A DNA stretch of 64,000 bases from Alphaproteobacteria bacterium (GTDB lineage: Bacteria; Pseudomonadota; Alphaproteobacteria; Rhodospirillales; Casp-alpha2), in the NCBI GenBank assembly GCA_024279135.1, contig JAJRRU010000007.1, positions 33,474 through 97,473 of the forward strand, in the 5' to 3' direction. Every line of letters begins with the position of its first letter. The first letter of the stretch is position 1. Below, piece after piece: positions 53,375 through 62,790 of this stretch. The position numbers and the translations under genes were made by a program. A model generated the notes under the pieces. It saw only the letters and a program-made list of their open reading frames with translations, searched no databases and was not told the origin of the DNA.

Positions 53375-53863
53375 TCAGGATTTTCGACGTTCCTGACCTT
53401 CATAGGCAATTGTTCTGTCACGACGGCGGTCAGGCCCGAAATAGGACTCGATATCGACAAATTGCCGATCATTTTCTATAACCGATTTAATACGCGAATA
53501 TAATTTATTTGCCGTAAATGGTTTAGCCAGGAATTCATTAATACCGAGATTCCTGGCTTCGATGACCTTATCAATGTCGGTGTGCCCGGTGAGCATGATA
53601 ATGGGAATATATTTGTTAGGGCTGTCCTTGCCCCGTCTGATCCGTTTAACAAACATGGGTCCGTTGATGGGCTTCATCACCCAGTCACACAAAACCAGAT
53701 CAATGGTTGTTGTTTTAATCTCACGAAAGGCGCTGTCACCATCATGGGCAACCGTTATAGTTCGGAGCCCAAGTTCGAACAAAACAGACTTAATCATATC
53801 TCGCATGTTAATGTTGTCTTCGATGAGCAAAACATGCAAGGCCTTGAGATCGTAATCAGCCAT
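53375..53863 (-). CDS. Response regulator, receiver domain with C-terminal tail
   Basis: A CheY-like receiver of 162 residues, acidic pocket E15-D16, phosphoacceptor D60 in VLCDWVMKPINGP, the switch Thr in MLTGHTD and the conserved Lys in FLAKPFTANKL. The last 35 residues are a charged tail (FGPDRRRDRTIAYEGQERRKS) seen in many Rhodospirillales CheY-like proteins. It is upstream of the Hpt-like gene in the same operon. The output is unknown; a stand-alone receiver probably acts through protein contacts. Confidence 0.9.
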   Translation of the reverse strand: MADYDLKALHVLLIEDNINMRDMIKSVLFELGLRTITVAHDGDSAFREIKTTTIDLVLCDWVMKPINGPMFVKRIRRGKDSPNKYIPIIMLTGHTDIDKVIEARNLGINEFLAKPFTANKLYSRIKSVIENDRQFVDIESYFGPDRRRDRTIAYEGQERRKS

Positions 53864-53960
53864 TAAAAACTCTTCACCATTAATCGAGATCGAATTCTAT
53901 TAATTTATGATAATCATTATATACAAGTATGAAAAATTACGAGTGTTTAGACAACTAAGA

Positions 53961-54401
53961 CTATAGCAAACCCAACCCCTTCAATTCCAACAATAGCTCT
54001 GGTGGTAGTTTATGCTCGCCCCAGGACGAATGAGATGCAAGATCAACCGGGGCATCCCTGACCTCAAGATACCGCCAGCCCTGAAAAGCCCGATGTGGTT
54101 GCAATCTTGTTTTTACCAGTTCAGGATCGAGAACCAGGGCACAGGCTGGTTTACCGTCGGCGCGAAACACCGGTTCCAGAGCAATGATACGCTGGCGGAC
54201 CTGAACAAACCCCTTTATCACCCAATACAACGACCCGCCGTGCAATATCTCGTCCCCGCGACGCGGCGTATTGCGCGTAACATGTTGCAAAACAAGCTCT
54301 ATTCCTTTGTCTTTTGCAATCTGTGCACGGCGGTTCTGGCTGGACTGCAGTTCAGCGACTTCGCTCACACCCACACACATTTTAACTAAATTAACTATCA
54401 T
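53961..54401 (-). CDS. DUF1489 family protein
   Basis: A 146-residue alphaproteobacterial protein of unknown function (DUF1489). The family start MIVNLVKMCVGVSEVAEL and the segments HVTRNTPRRGDEILHGGSLYWVIKGFVQVRQRIIAL and GWRYLEVRDAPVDL are recognisable. No signal peptide or membrane span. It is the last of a minus-strand series mgtE, SDR, isomerase, DUF1489, with 21 bp separating it from the isomerase gene. Confidence 0.85.
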   Translation of the reverse strand: MIVNLVKMCVGVSEVAELQSSQNRRAQIAKDKGIELVLQHVTRNTPRRGDEILHGGSLYWVIKGFVQVRQRIIALEPVFRADGKPACALVLDPELVKTRLQPHRAFQGWRYLEVRDAPVDLASHSSWGEHKLPPELLLELKGLGLL

Positions 54402-54422
54402 CGTGTTAATTTACCCGATCAA

Positions 54423-55052
54423 TTACCATCCACCTGATTTAAGCCAGCGTTTAATCATCCAAAATCTATCCGATCCCCAGAATTTTTCGCCATCGACCAT
54501 GACAAAGGGTGAGCCAAACACGCCTTTTTCCAGAGACAGATCGACCTCGCGGCGCAACCGATCCTTGATGGCCTGAGAGACCACGGCCTGGCGCAGGCTA
54601 TCGGTATCAACGCCGCACTGGCCTGCCAGGTCTGCAATAACATCAAGGTCATTGATATTGCGGCCATATCCAAAGTATGCCTTGTAGGCCGCCATAGCGA
54701 ATTTTTTGGCCGTCACGGTGCCGCCAAGTTCCCCATCAATGGCATAAAAAGCCCGTGCGGTTTTTACCGTTGATATGGGGAAGGTCTGCGGCATGGACCA
54801 GGGTAAATCCATAAATCTGGCCAGCCGTGCCCAGTCATAAACGCCGTAGTCATCTTTCAAAGGTTGATCAGACAGGGGGCGGTTGCCGGTTTTTTTTAAC
54901 GCCGGACCCAGCAGGATAGGATGCCAGATGACGGGTCGCGCAAAGGGTGCGATAACGTGATCTATTTTTTCCGCCGCGAAATACCCATAAGGCGATGAAA
55001 AATCAAAATAAAAATCGACCGGTGATCCACCAGCCCCGTCACCGGTTACCAT
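54423..55052 (-). CDS. 2-Hydroxychromene-2-carboxylate isomerase family (DsbA-like)
   Basis: A 209-residue kappa-GST/DsbA-fold protein of the 2-hydroxychromene-2-carboxylate isomerase family, which isomerises glutathione-dependent substrates in aromatic degradation. Seen are VDFYFDFSSPYGYFAAEKID with the catalytic SSPYG, HPILLGPALKKTG and VFGSPFVMVDGEKFWGSDRF. Its first seven bases overlap the end of the SDR gene. Since no aromatic catabolic genes lie here, the natural substrate may be different. Confidence 0.88.
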   Translation of the reverse strand: MVTGDGAGGSPVDFYFDFSSPYGYFAAEKIDHVIAPFARPVIWHPILLGPALKKTGNRPLSDQPLKDDYGVYDWARLARFMDLPWSMPQTFPISTVKTARAFYAIDGELGGTVTAKKFAMAAYKAYFGYGRNINDLDVIADLAGQCGVDTDSLRQAVVSQAIKDRLRREVDLSLEKGVFGSPFVMVDGEKFWGSDRFWMIKRWLKSGGW

Positions 55053-55726
55053 GGGATATCCGATCCATCATAATTCCAGAACCGGCCCGTATTATCCATG
55101 TTCAGAGACGCAATGACCGAGCGCATTCCCCGAATGCTCTCTGGCGGGTCAATCAGGCCGTTCGGCCCACCCATATCGGTACGCACCCAGCCCGGATGCA
55201 TTACCGCCACGGCAATTCCCCGTGGTGTCAAATCCAGCGCCAGAGAGACCATGGCCGCATTCACCCCGGCCTTGCTGGAGCGATAAATATATTGCCCTCC
55301 GGAGGCATTCTCGGCAATGCTGCCCATTTTGCTGGATACGGTAGCCATCTTTTTCTGCTCGCTGCGCGCTACGTGTTCAATAAACGCCTGACATACCATG
55401 AGCGGGGCAATGATATTAACCCGCAAGACCTGTTGCCAGACCGCCGAGTCCAGACTGCCCAGACCCTGGCGTTCGCCCATGACCCCGGCGTTGCAAATCA
55501 GCACATCGATGGCCGTACCATCAAGTTTTTCTGCTGTGGCCAAGATTGAGCGATCATCATCTACCGCCATGGCAAGTACCGTCAGGTCGCCCGTCAGTGA
55601 CGCCAGATCGGGCGCGTCATCAAGATTGCGACAGGTCGCAATGACCCGCCAGCCATCGGCCAGATATTGTCGGGCATACTCCAGACCCAAGCCACGGTTG
55701 CTACCGGTAATCAAAACTGTAGGCAT
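55046..55726 (-). CDS. Short-chain dehydrogenase, C-factor-like
   Basis: An SDR of 226 residues with TGSNRGLGLEYARQYL (cofactor loop), ICNAGVMGE, SSKMGSIAENASGGQYIYRSSKAG (catalytic Ser, Tyr and Lys) and WVRTDMGGPNG. It resembles the Myxococcus C-factor/CsgA group of SDRs. AAAGGGGAAAC precedes the ATG. It begins 21 bp after mgtE on the same strand and overlaps the isomerase start by seven bases. The substrate is unknown. Confidence 0.9.
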   Translation of the reverse strand: MPTVLITGSNRGLGLEYARQYLADGWRVIATCRNLDDAPDLASLTGDLTVLAMAVDDDRSILATAEKLDGTAIDVLICNAGVMGERQGLGSLDSAVWQQVLRVNIIAPLMVCQAFIEHVARSEQKKMATVSSKMGSIAENASGGQYIYRSSKAGVNAAMVSLALDLTPRGIAVAVMHPGWVRTDMGGPNGLIDPPESIRGMRSVIASLNMDNTGRFWNYDGSDIPW

Positions 55727-55747
55727 TCGTTTCCCCTTTAAAACAAT

Positions 55748-57160
55748 TCACATCAAAAACCAGGCTGCCAAGCCCAGAAAGGCAAAAAAACCGACGATGT
55801 CGGTAACGGTTGTCACAAACACACTGGAGGCAATAGCCGGATCAATATTTGCCCGTTCCAGCAAAATAGGTATCCCCGTTCCCACCAGCGACGCGACAAT
55901 CATATTAAGCACCATAGCCACGGCAATCACTATACCGATGGTCATGTCGCCAAACCAGTACCACGACACCACACCGGTGATAACACCAAACAGGCAGCCG
56001 TTCACTATGCCGACGATCAGCTCTTTGATGATAACGCGGCGGGCATTTGTCGGATTTAACTCCTTTGTTGCCAATCCACGGACCGCCACGGTCAACGACT
56101 GGGTGCCGGCATTACCGCCCATGGAGGCAACGATAGGCATCAAGACGGCAAGGGCGACCAACTGTTCGATGGTCGCGGCGAACAATCCGATCACCAGCGA
56201 TGCCAGAACGGCCGTCAGTAAATTGACAAACAGCCATGAAAACCGGGATCGCATGGTATCGATGGCGGCGTCGTACAGGTCGTCTTCGCCAACCCCGGCC
56301 AACAGCATCATGTCTTCTTCGTGCTCATCATCGATCACATCGACAACATCATCGACCGTTATGGCACCGACCAGACGACCGGCGGTATCGACCACGGGGG
56401 CCGAAACCAGATCACGCTGGCGGAACAGATGGGCCACATCTTCCTGATCGGCGGTGACCGGCAGGACATGCATGACAGACCACATGATGCTAACCATTTG
56501 CACCTGTCGGCGTTCACGCAACATGCGGCTTAACGCGACGGCACCGACCGGCTTGTGCGACGGGTCGACCACGTAAATATCATAAAACGAGTCCGGCAAC
56601 GCATTGGGATCTTCTTCGGCAGTTTCACGCATGAAATCGATGGTCTCACCAACGTTCCAGAATTCCGGCACGGTAACCACCTCGCGCTGCATCAAACGCC
56701 CGGCGCTGTCTTCCGGATAGTTAAGGGATTCCTCGATCAGGGTGCGATCTTCGGGCGCAATGGCATCGAGAACCTGTCGCTGCTCGTCTTCATCCAGGTC
56801 GGTAATCAGATCGACGGCATCGTCGCTGTCCAGGTCGCTGACCGCCTGAACAATATTTTCAAGATCCCAGTATTCGATAATCTCTTCGCGGACATTATCA
56901 TCCAGTTCGGATAAAATTTCGGCATCAAAATCTTCGCCCAGCGCTTCGAGCAACCGTATCCGTTGGGCAGACTCCACCCATTCGATCAAGTCGGCCAGAT
57001 CGGCATAGTGCAAGGACAGACACAAGGACCGCACCAGTTCGACATCATCGCCATCGAGAGCCTCGACAATGGCATCAACCTGCTCGGTATCCAGCTCAAA
57101 TGAAAGCTGAGGGTCCTCGTTTCCTAACTCTGAAACATTTTGATTTTCAGTTGTGTTCAT
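55748..57160 (-). CDS. mgtE: Magnesium transporter MgtE
   Basis: A Mg2+ channel of 470 residues. The acidic N-domain (about 20-135) has repeated ALDGDDVELVRSLCLSLHYADLADL-type helices; a CBS pair (about 140-265) includes FYDIYVVDPSHKPVGAVALSRML and DLVSAPVVDTAGRLVGAITVDDVVDVIDDEHEED; and five C-terminal spans follow (from RFSWLFVNLLTAVLASLVIGLF), with the pore-end PIVASMGGNAGTQSL and DIVGFFAFLGLA. ATG 57160 fits GGGAAG eight bases upstream better than an earlier in-frame ATG. It heads a minus-strand operon with the SDR gene. Confidence 0.95.
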   Translation of the reverse strand: MNTTENQNVSELGNEDPQLSFELDTEQVDAIVEALDGDDVELVRSLCLSLHYADLADLIEWVESAQRIRLLEALGEDFDAEILSELDDNVREEIIEYWDLENIVQAVSDLDSDDAVDLITDLDEDEQRQVLDAIAPEDRTLIEESLNYPEDSAGRLMQREVVTVPEFWNVGETIDFMRETAEEDPNALPDSFYDIYVVDPSHKPVGAVALSRMLRERRQVQMVSIMWSVMHVLPVTADQEDVAHLFRQRDLVSAPVVDTAGRLVGAITVDDVVDVIDDEHEEDMMLLAGVGEDDLYDAAIDTMRSRFSWLFVNLLTAVLASLVIGLFAATIEQLVALAVLMPIVASMGGNAGTQSLTVAVRGLATKELNPTNARRVIIKELIVGIVNGCLFGVITGVVSWYWFGDMTIGIVIAVAMVLNMIVASLVGTGIPILLERANIDPAIASSVFVTTVTDIVGFFAFLGLAAWFLM

Positions 57161-57310
57161 AGGGTTACTTCCCATTTTACTGATTTTTTATGGACCCGCC
57201 ATGCCATGGTACATGGCCCTGTCCATGATGACAAACTGACTTGTCGACGGCTGAATAATTAGTTTTCAATCAATTTCATTTCCTTATATGGTCCTTGCAA
57301 CCTAGGCAAT

Positions 57311-58555
57311 ATGGAGCATTCTATGTGGGCGGCAATTCGATTATTCTGGCCCCTTTTTATCGGCATGATCTTTCTCATGATCAGCAACGGCCTGCTTGCG
57401 ACTTTGCTAACCTTGCGTGCAGGCAGCCTGGGATTTAGCGATGCAGCCATTGGTTTGATGCAGTCCGGCTATCCGTTAGGATCACTGCTGGGGTGTCTGA
57501 TCGTACCACGTTTCATCATGCGGGTTGGCCACGTTCGGATTTTTGCCGCCCTGGCCTCACTGGCTAGTACCGCAGCCCTGATCCACCTTGTCACCGATGA
57601 CTTATGGAGCTGGGGTGCCATGCGTATTCTGGCCGGGGTATGTTTTTCCGGACTTTATATCGTCGCGGAAAGCTGGCTCAACGGGCGGGCTGACAACGAG
57701 AATCGCGGCAGCCTGTTATCGATCTATTTCATTATACAAACCGGCGGGGTGACCATTGGACAAATGCTGTTGAACATTTCCAGCCCGGAAGGAATATTAT
57801 TGTTCATCGTGGTCTCGGTACTGATATCGCTATCGCTGATCCCCATGCTGGTCTCGAGCAATGCAACGCCGCTCTACGAACTGCCGGAAAGAATATCCCT
57901 GATAAAACTGTTTCACTTATCGCCCATGGGATTAACCGGCAGTTTCCTCAACGGTATCTCCCAAACGGTGCTTTTTGTGGCACTGGCGCTTTATGGCCGG
58001 GCTATTGGCTTGTCCACCGGGTCCATCGGTTTGCTGATCGGCAGTATGACACTGGGTGGCATGGTATTCCAGTTCCCCCTCGGTAAACTCTCCGATATGA
58101 TCGACCGCCGTCTGATCATTGTCGGATCACCGGGGCTGGCAATTCCTGTCTGTTTTTTCCTTGCCATGCAGGAAAACCCGGCCAGCGACATGATCTTGTT
58201 ATTATCCATGATCGCATTGATCGGTGGACTTATCCTCCCGATTTATTCAATTTGCATGGCTCACATGAACGACTACCTGAAATCCAATCAGATGATTGCG
58301 GCCAGTGGTACGTTGGTCTTAACCCTTGCTATCGGTATGATCTTCGGCCCCACGCTGGGCGCCCTTGCCATTGAGTACTACGGCCCGGGAGGTCTGTTTT
58401 ATCTGCTCGCCGTGCTCTCAGGCCTGACGGTGATGACAGGCCTGTTCCGTCTGTGGAGCGGCCAGGACCGCATGATAACCCACACCACAGCCATTGCCAT
58501 GAACGCCAATATAACCCCACAGGCCACGAACCTGTTCCCGCAGGAAAAACAATGA
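57311..58555 (+). CDS. MFS transporter, YcaD-like
   Basis: A 12-span major facilitator protein of 414 residues. The first spans carry FSDAAIGLMQSGYPLGSLLGCLIVPRFIMRVGHVR (the A-motif region) and ESWLNGRADNENRG, which is characteristic of the YcaD/UMF1-like MFS group. The second half has GLLIGSMTLGGMVFQFPLGKLSDMIDRR. A second ATG at 57323 with GGAG before it is equally plausible. Substrate unknown; it diverges from mgtE across about 150 bp with no linked gene to suggest one. Confidence 0.87.
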   Translation: MEHSMWAAIRLFWPLFIGMIFLMISNGLLATLLTLRAGSLGFSDAAIGLMQSGYPLGSLLGCLIVPRFIMRVGHVRIFAALASLASTAALIHLVTDDLWSWGAMRILAGVCFSGLYIVAESWLNGRADNENRGSLLSIYFIIQTGGVTIGQMLLNISSPEGILLFIVVSVLISLSLIPMLVSSNATPLYELPERISLIKLFHLSPMGLTGSFLNGISQTVLFVALALYGRAIGLSTGSIGLLIGSMTLGGMVFQFPLGKLSDMIDRRLIIVGSPGLAIPVCFFLAMQENPASDMILLLSMIALIGGLILPIYSICMAHMNDYLKSNQMIAASGTLVLTLAIGMIFGPTLGALAIEYYGPGGLFYLLAVLSGLTVMTGLFRLWSGQDRMITHTTAIAMNANITPQATNLFPQEKQ

Positions 58556-58610
58556 AACTGTAGGGGAGAATGGCTGTATAACAGACACAAGATAGTAGGT
58601 CCGGACTGTT

Positions 58611-60161
58611 CTACTGTGCCGTAACCTGATTGTTTAAAACATCCGGGATGCGGAACGAGATTTTGCACGACTCACCGGGCCACCGTAACAAGACGTCGAA
58701 TATCAACGACGCACCGTCAATTTTGACACTTCTTTGCTCGCTTCGAATGCTATTGCCTGTCCAGCGCACCAGATAACCTTCATCTTCCTGGGTTACCTTA
58801 AGATTGCCGTAGCCCATATCGTCCTGCCATGTGCCTTTGATGGTGGTGTCATCGGCGGTCATCTTTGCCATGGTTACCTCGAAACAGAAGCCGGAGGTCT
58901 TGATCACTTTTGGTCTATACCTTCCGGACCTGAACCCATCCGCAGCAGCAGGGATCGCGGCGACCTGTACCGGTGCCGTGATGACAATAGGTGTTGTGGC
59001 CGATGGTTTCTCCGGCTTTTTTGGTTTATTTAGTTTATTCGAATTGTTCGCTTCCTTCTGGGCTTGAATTTTCTGCTTTTCGAGCTTTTTCTGTTCGGCC
59101 AACTGCTTTTTTTGTTCGGCTATAAGTCTTTTCTGATCGATCAGTTTTTGTTTGTCGATTTCTTTTTGTCTGGCTATCTGGTTCTGCCGGTCGATCTGTT
59201 TCTGTTTGGCAATCTGTTTCAATTCTCCCATTTTCAGCCGGGCATATGGCGCGAACGGGCTTTTGGGGTACTGCTTAATGAACAGCTCATATTCAGAGGT
59301 ATTGGTACTGTTTTGAATGGACTGCCAGATGACCATATCCGATGGCGGGATGTTTTGCTGAACGGCTGGTTTGGGAGGGCTGGGCAGCACAGGTTCCGGT
59401 GTCTGTTCCGGATTAAAATAGAAATTTCCGCCGATCAATGATGAGCTTTCCCAGGGGGTTTGATTGTTATTGGTTCTGGTGCGAACCGCGTTTCTGACTT
59501 TTTTGAACATCAGTTCAACCGCCAGACCGGGTTCCAGCATGGCCTTGCTCAGGGCGGCAGTATAAGGACTGTTGGTTCCGGTGCCATCGGCCGCCACATC
59601 GCCGGGCGAGGTTGCATAGGCGATGAAAGACCCCGTTGGCGCGTCCATTTCCGCCAGTCCCCGTGCGGAGGAACGGAAACTTCGGGTAAACGGATTATTA
59701 CGACAGGCATCAAGGATGATGAAGTTTAACCCGGTACCATTGTGTTCCATCATGGACAGAATCGAATTTGCCTCGACGGCTTCGATATCCACGTCGCCTT
59801 CATTTTCGATCTGGGCATCGACGGGGATCATATAGTTTGCGCCCTGCACCTGAACCCCGTGACCGGCGTAATAAAACAGGCCAACCGTTTCTTTACCACC
59901 ATCGCGCAAGGCCCGGCCAAAATTTCTGACAGCGCGTTTCATGGATTTCTGGGTGGCATCGATTTTTTCAATAACCTCGAAACCGAGGCCGCGCAGAGTC
60001 CGCGCCATCAACCGGGCATCGTTGGGCGGGTTGACTAAATTTCCAACGCTTTCGTACACCCCATTACCGATTACCAGTGCCACACGCTTTCCAGCGTGCA
60101 CAGGCTGCGCCATGGCAACGAGCATAACGAACAATAAAACAGGACCGATAAGACGATGCAA
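58611..60161 (-). CDS. Secreted caspase-family (metacaspase-like) protein
   Basis: A 516-residue exported cysteine-protease-like protein. A signal peptide ends at VHAGK; the caspase p20-like domain (about 24-240) begins VALVIGNGVY, with catalytic H101 in YYAGHGVQ and C153 in LDACRNNPF. A Pro-rich linker leads to a helical coiled coil (about 295-370) rich in Lys and Gln (IARQKEIDKQKLIDQK), then a Pro/Lys stretch and a beta-rich C-terminal domain of about 100 residues (WQDDMGYGNLKVTQEDEG) that I do not recognise. TTG 60161 with AGAGGTGA before it gives a clean signal peptide. Such proteins occur in many alphaproteobacteria but their roles are little known. Confidence 0.85.
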   Translation of the reverse strand: MHRLIGPVLLFVMLVAMAQPVHAGKRVALVIGNGVYESVGNLVNPPNDARLMARTLRGLGFEVIEKIDATQKSMKRAVRNFGRALRDGGKETVGLFYYAGHGVQVQGANYMIPVDAQIENEGDVDIEAVEANSILSMMEHNGTGLNFIILDACRNNPFTRSFRSSARGLAEMDAPTGSFIAYATSPGDVAADGTGTNSPYTAALSKAMLEPGLAVELMFKKVRNAVRTRTNNNQTPWESSSLIGGNFYFNPEQTPEPVLPSPPKPAVQQNIPPSDMVIWQSIQNSTNTSEYELFIKQYPKSPFAPYARLKMGELKQIAKQKQIDRQNQIARQKEIDKQKLIDQKRLIAEQKKQLAEQKKLEKQKIQAQKEANNSNKLNKPKKPEKPSATTPIVITAPVQVAAIPAAADGFRSGRYRPKVIKTSGFCFEVTMAKMTADDTTIKGTWQDDMGYGNLKVTQEDEGYLVRWTGNSIRSEQRSVKIDGASLIFDVLLRWPGESCKISFRIPDVLNNQVTAQ

Positions 60162-60279
60162 GACGATCACCTCTATCACCTAAGGCAGAGATCGTAACAG
60201 ATTTTACCGTTACGGTAAATGGTGATGGCCTAGACAGCTCATTTTACGGGGCAAGACCGGATATTTGAAACAAGAAAAA

Positions 60280-60807
60280 CTAGCCGCTGGTTATACTGCG
60301 TAAATCCATGCTGGCTGCTTTTCGATACTGGTGAATATGACCCACGACCCGGCCGGTAAACGATCCCAGGAAAAAGCCCATAACAGATAATGACAGGGCA
60401 ACATAGAACACGCTGTGTCGCAAATCCGGCTCGGCGGCAAACCTGGAACTGAAATAATAACGTGAGAAGAAGATAATCACCAAGGAGATCAATGTAGCCC
60501 AACTGCCGGGCAGATAGACCAAGCCATGATCATGGTCGGCACACACGACTTTGTTGCGTGTCAATAACCACCCCAACATGCCGCCAACCACGACCCCCCC
60601 CAGCCAACTCAGCACTGAGACCTTGTTGATGGACAGACCGATCATTCTTTTCAGAGACAGGGCAAGCAGGATGGTCGGCAGTAAAAGCAGCGTGCGTATT
60701 TTACTCAAAGTCGGCTTGGTGCGCCTTAATCCGACCCACAGAATAATGGCAAATAAAGGCCATATCCAAACGACCGGTTTGTTTATAAAAATCAGAACCT
60801 GACTCAC
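60280..60807 (-). CDS. Hypothetical membrane protein, DUF6622-like
   Basis: A 175-residue inner-membrane protein with four to five hydrophobic segments (WIWPLFAIILWVGLR, LLLLPTILLALSL, LGGVVVGGMLGWLL, TLISLVIIFFSRYYF, SVFYVALSLSVMGFFLGSFTG). The pattern of a WxxP start, a central GxxxGxxxG segment and a final GSFTGR is like the DUF6622 group. GGGGAG precedes the GTG start. It is downstream of nothing on the same strand within 150 bp and is followed by the caspase gene. Function unknown. Confidence 0.7.
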   Translation of the reverse strand: MSQVLIFINKPVVWIWPLFAIILWVGLRRTKPTLSKIRTLLLLPTILLALSLKRMIGLSINKVSVLSWLGGVVVGGMLGWLLTRNKVVCADHDHGLVYLPGSWATLISLVIIFFSRYYFSSRFAAEPDLRHSVFYVALSLSVMGFFLGSFTGRVVGHIHQYRKAASMDLRSITSG

Positions 60808-60961
60808 AAAAATCTCCCCTCACGGCATTTTAATGCGGGCAATTATTAGTGGTAAATTATTTACCTTGAACAAAACTATGAGCTGCCCCTTAATGGGCTG
60901 GTAGCTCTGTCGGGATATTCTATATCCATTCATTCCTGCTCATAATTTGAAAGTATGACGG

Positions 60962-61459
60962 ATGGCGGCGATTATACAAAAGAATATTGATCTCCAGGAC
61001 AGCAAAGTTGCTGAAACACAGGTTATTCTCGACTACTGGAATGACAGGCGAGGCTCTCGACTGGCACCCCCGTGGTCCGATATTGAGTTAATTGATTTAC
61101 CGCTATCGATTATCCCTCATATAGTTGTGGTCGATATAATTCCCGAGCCACTTGATTTCAGATACCGGTTCTGGGGAACCTGGCATTCCCGATTTCACGG
61201 TTATGACCAAACCAACAAACTGGTATCTGGCTTGCACCCGCCATCCTATCAGGAATTGCTAACCCAGCAATACGAGCAGACAGCAGCCGGGCGTGAACCG
61301 CAATTGTTCGTTCAGCAGATACCCATCAAGAACGAAATATGGGCCTATACGGAATTATGCCGTTTCCCCCTGTCCAACGATGGGAAAACCATCACAAATA
61401 TCCTCTCCACAGAATTTTTACTCGCAGACATCAATGACGTTCGTGAGTATTTCTGTTAA
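60962..61459 (+). CDS. PAS-domain protein, PAS_5 family
   Basis: A 165-residue cytoplasmic protein that consists of a PAS_5-type domain, frequent in Rhodospirillales. Seen are ILDYWNDRRGSRLAPPWSDIELIDLPLSIIPHI, DIIPEPLDFRYRFWGTWHSRFHGYDQT and CRFPLSNDGKTITNIL. No output domain is attached, so it may sense a ligand and contact a partner protein. It converges with the PAS-GGDEF gene (31 bp). Confidence 0.83.
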   Translation: MAAIIQKNIDLQDSKVAETQVILDYWNDRRGSRLAPPWSDIELIDLPLSIIPHIVVVDIIPEPLDFRYRFWGTWHSRFHGYDQTNKLVSGLHPPSYQELLTQQYEQTAAGREPQLFVQQIPIKNEIWAYTELCRFPLSNDGKTITNILSTEFLLADINDVREYFC

Positions 61460-61490
61460 TGATCTCAAGCAGTAATATCATCAATATTCA

Positions 61491-62408
61491 TTACTCCTCT
61501 GGCTTCATCTCTGGATTATAGAAAATGAAAATCCCGCGACCGCCTTCTTTAGCTTCGTAAAGTGCTAGATCAGCCTTCTTGAGTAATTCCTCATCATCCT
61601 CGGAATTCTTTGGATAGAGAGCGATCCCAATACTAATACCTATCTGGATCTTGTGGCCCATGATATTTATGGGTCTCTTGATTTCATCAATTATTCTCTG
61701 AGCGTTTATCCCCGCACTTTCTTCGTGCTCCGGATGAACTATAAGTATCGCAAACTCGTCACCACCAAGTCGGACTATCACATCGGTCTCGCGACTAAAC
61801 TCGGTAAAGATGGAGGCAACAGCCTTCAGCGAGGCGTCACCTACAGGATGACCATAGGTGTCGTTGACCGATTTAAATTCGTCCAAATCGAGTATCATTA
61901 AAGCCAGACACTTCTTTTCGCGATTGGCCAGCTTAATACTTTGCTCCATACGATGCTGAAACTGTGTTCGGTTGGCAAGGCCGGTTAACTGGTCGGTCAT
62001 TGCCAACTGGAGGATTTCTTCTTCATACCGTTTGAGCACAGTGATATCAGTAGCGATCTCCAGGCGTACAAGGCGGCCATCGGTCCAAGGGATCGCCCGG
62101 TCACGACACTGAAACCACAAGTTAGTTTTTGTATTTTGAAACTCCCATACATAGGAATCGTTTGGCGAGCCACTGGAAGCGATTAATCGATTATTAGTGC
62201 AAAATTGGCAGGGGCCTGTTTGTCCCGATTGAATAGTCTTCCAGCAAATCTTTCCAACAATGTCACCGAACAAGTCACGGGTGTATTGATTGATATACAA
62301 TACCTCATATGTGTCTAGATCGGATACGTACACGATAGCATCTAAGGCATCGATGATCGCTGAAAACTGAGAAGAATTTTCTACCATCAAAACAACATTA
62401 CCTTCCAT
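61491..62408 (-). CDS. Diguanylate cyclase with PAS sensor
   Basis: A 305-residue protein making cyclic-di-GMP. The PAS domain (about 15-135) begins FSAIIDALDAIVYVSDLDTYEVLYINQ and includes a Cys pair in PCQFCTNN. The GGDEF domain (about 140-300) has LTGLANRTQFQHRM, ILDLDEFKSVNDTYGHPVGD and the active site RLGGDEFAIL. The R-E-T-D five residues before it fits an inhibitory I-site. CAGGA precedes the ATG. No EAL domain, so it is a synthase only. Orientation is convergent with the PAS_5 gene. Confidence 0.94.
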   Translation of the reverse strand: MEGNVVLMVENSSQFSAIIDALDAIVYVSDLDTYEVLYINQYTRDLFGDIVGKICWKTIQSGQTGPCQFCTNNRLIASSGSPNDSYVWEFQNTKTNLWFQCRDRAIPWTDGRLVRLEIATDITVLKRYEEEILQLAMTDQLTGLANRTQFQHRMEQSIKLANREKKCLALMILDLDEFKSVNDTYGHPVGDASLKAVASIFTEFSRETDVIVRLGGDEFAILIVHPEHEESAGINAQRIIDEIKRPINIMGHKIQIGISIGIALYPKNSEDDEELLKKADLALYEAKEGGRGIFIFYNPEMKPEE

Positions 62409-62790
62409 AGAAAGTCCTGTGCCAAAAAATAATTCAACATAATGCTCTGTTTTACTAGTGAAAATTATAAGATTTTTGTAATAAATACAATAATAAGTAT
62501 ATATGAAGATAATTGTTAATTTATTACCTCTCTGCTATTTTCAGATGTATGTCAGTGGTCCCAATATAGTCTACTTTTTATCGTAAAGTGGGCCTAGCAT
62601 CTAACAGCCACAACGTGATCAGGACCACAGAGAAATCCTGAAACGCCCCCAATTCAAGCCATGCATCCAGAGCAATGCTGCAGTGCAACAACATGTGTTT
62701 GAAATTTATTTTTTAGGATTTAAACTTTGTTCAATTCCGACCCTCAATGGATCTGGAATAAATATGATTACAGCCTCTATGGAGCATAAA
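62409..62790. promoter_or_regulatory. Divergent control region of the GGDEF and chemoreceptor genes
   Basis: This 382-bp AT-rich stretch has no gene. The two flanking genes diverge from it, so both promoters should be here. I see no terminator-like hairpin, no clear operator palindrome and no recognised riboswitch. Confidence 0.4.
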
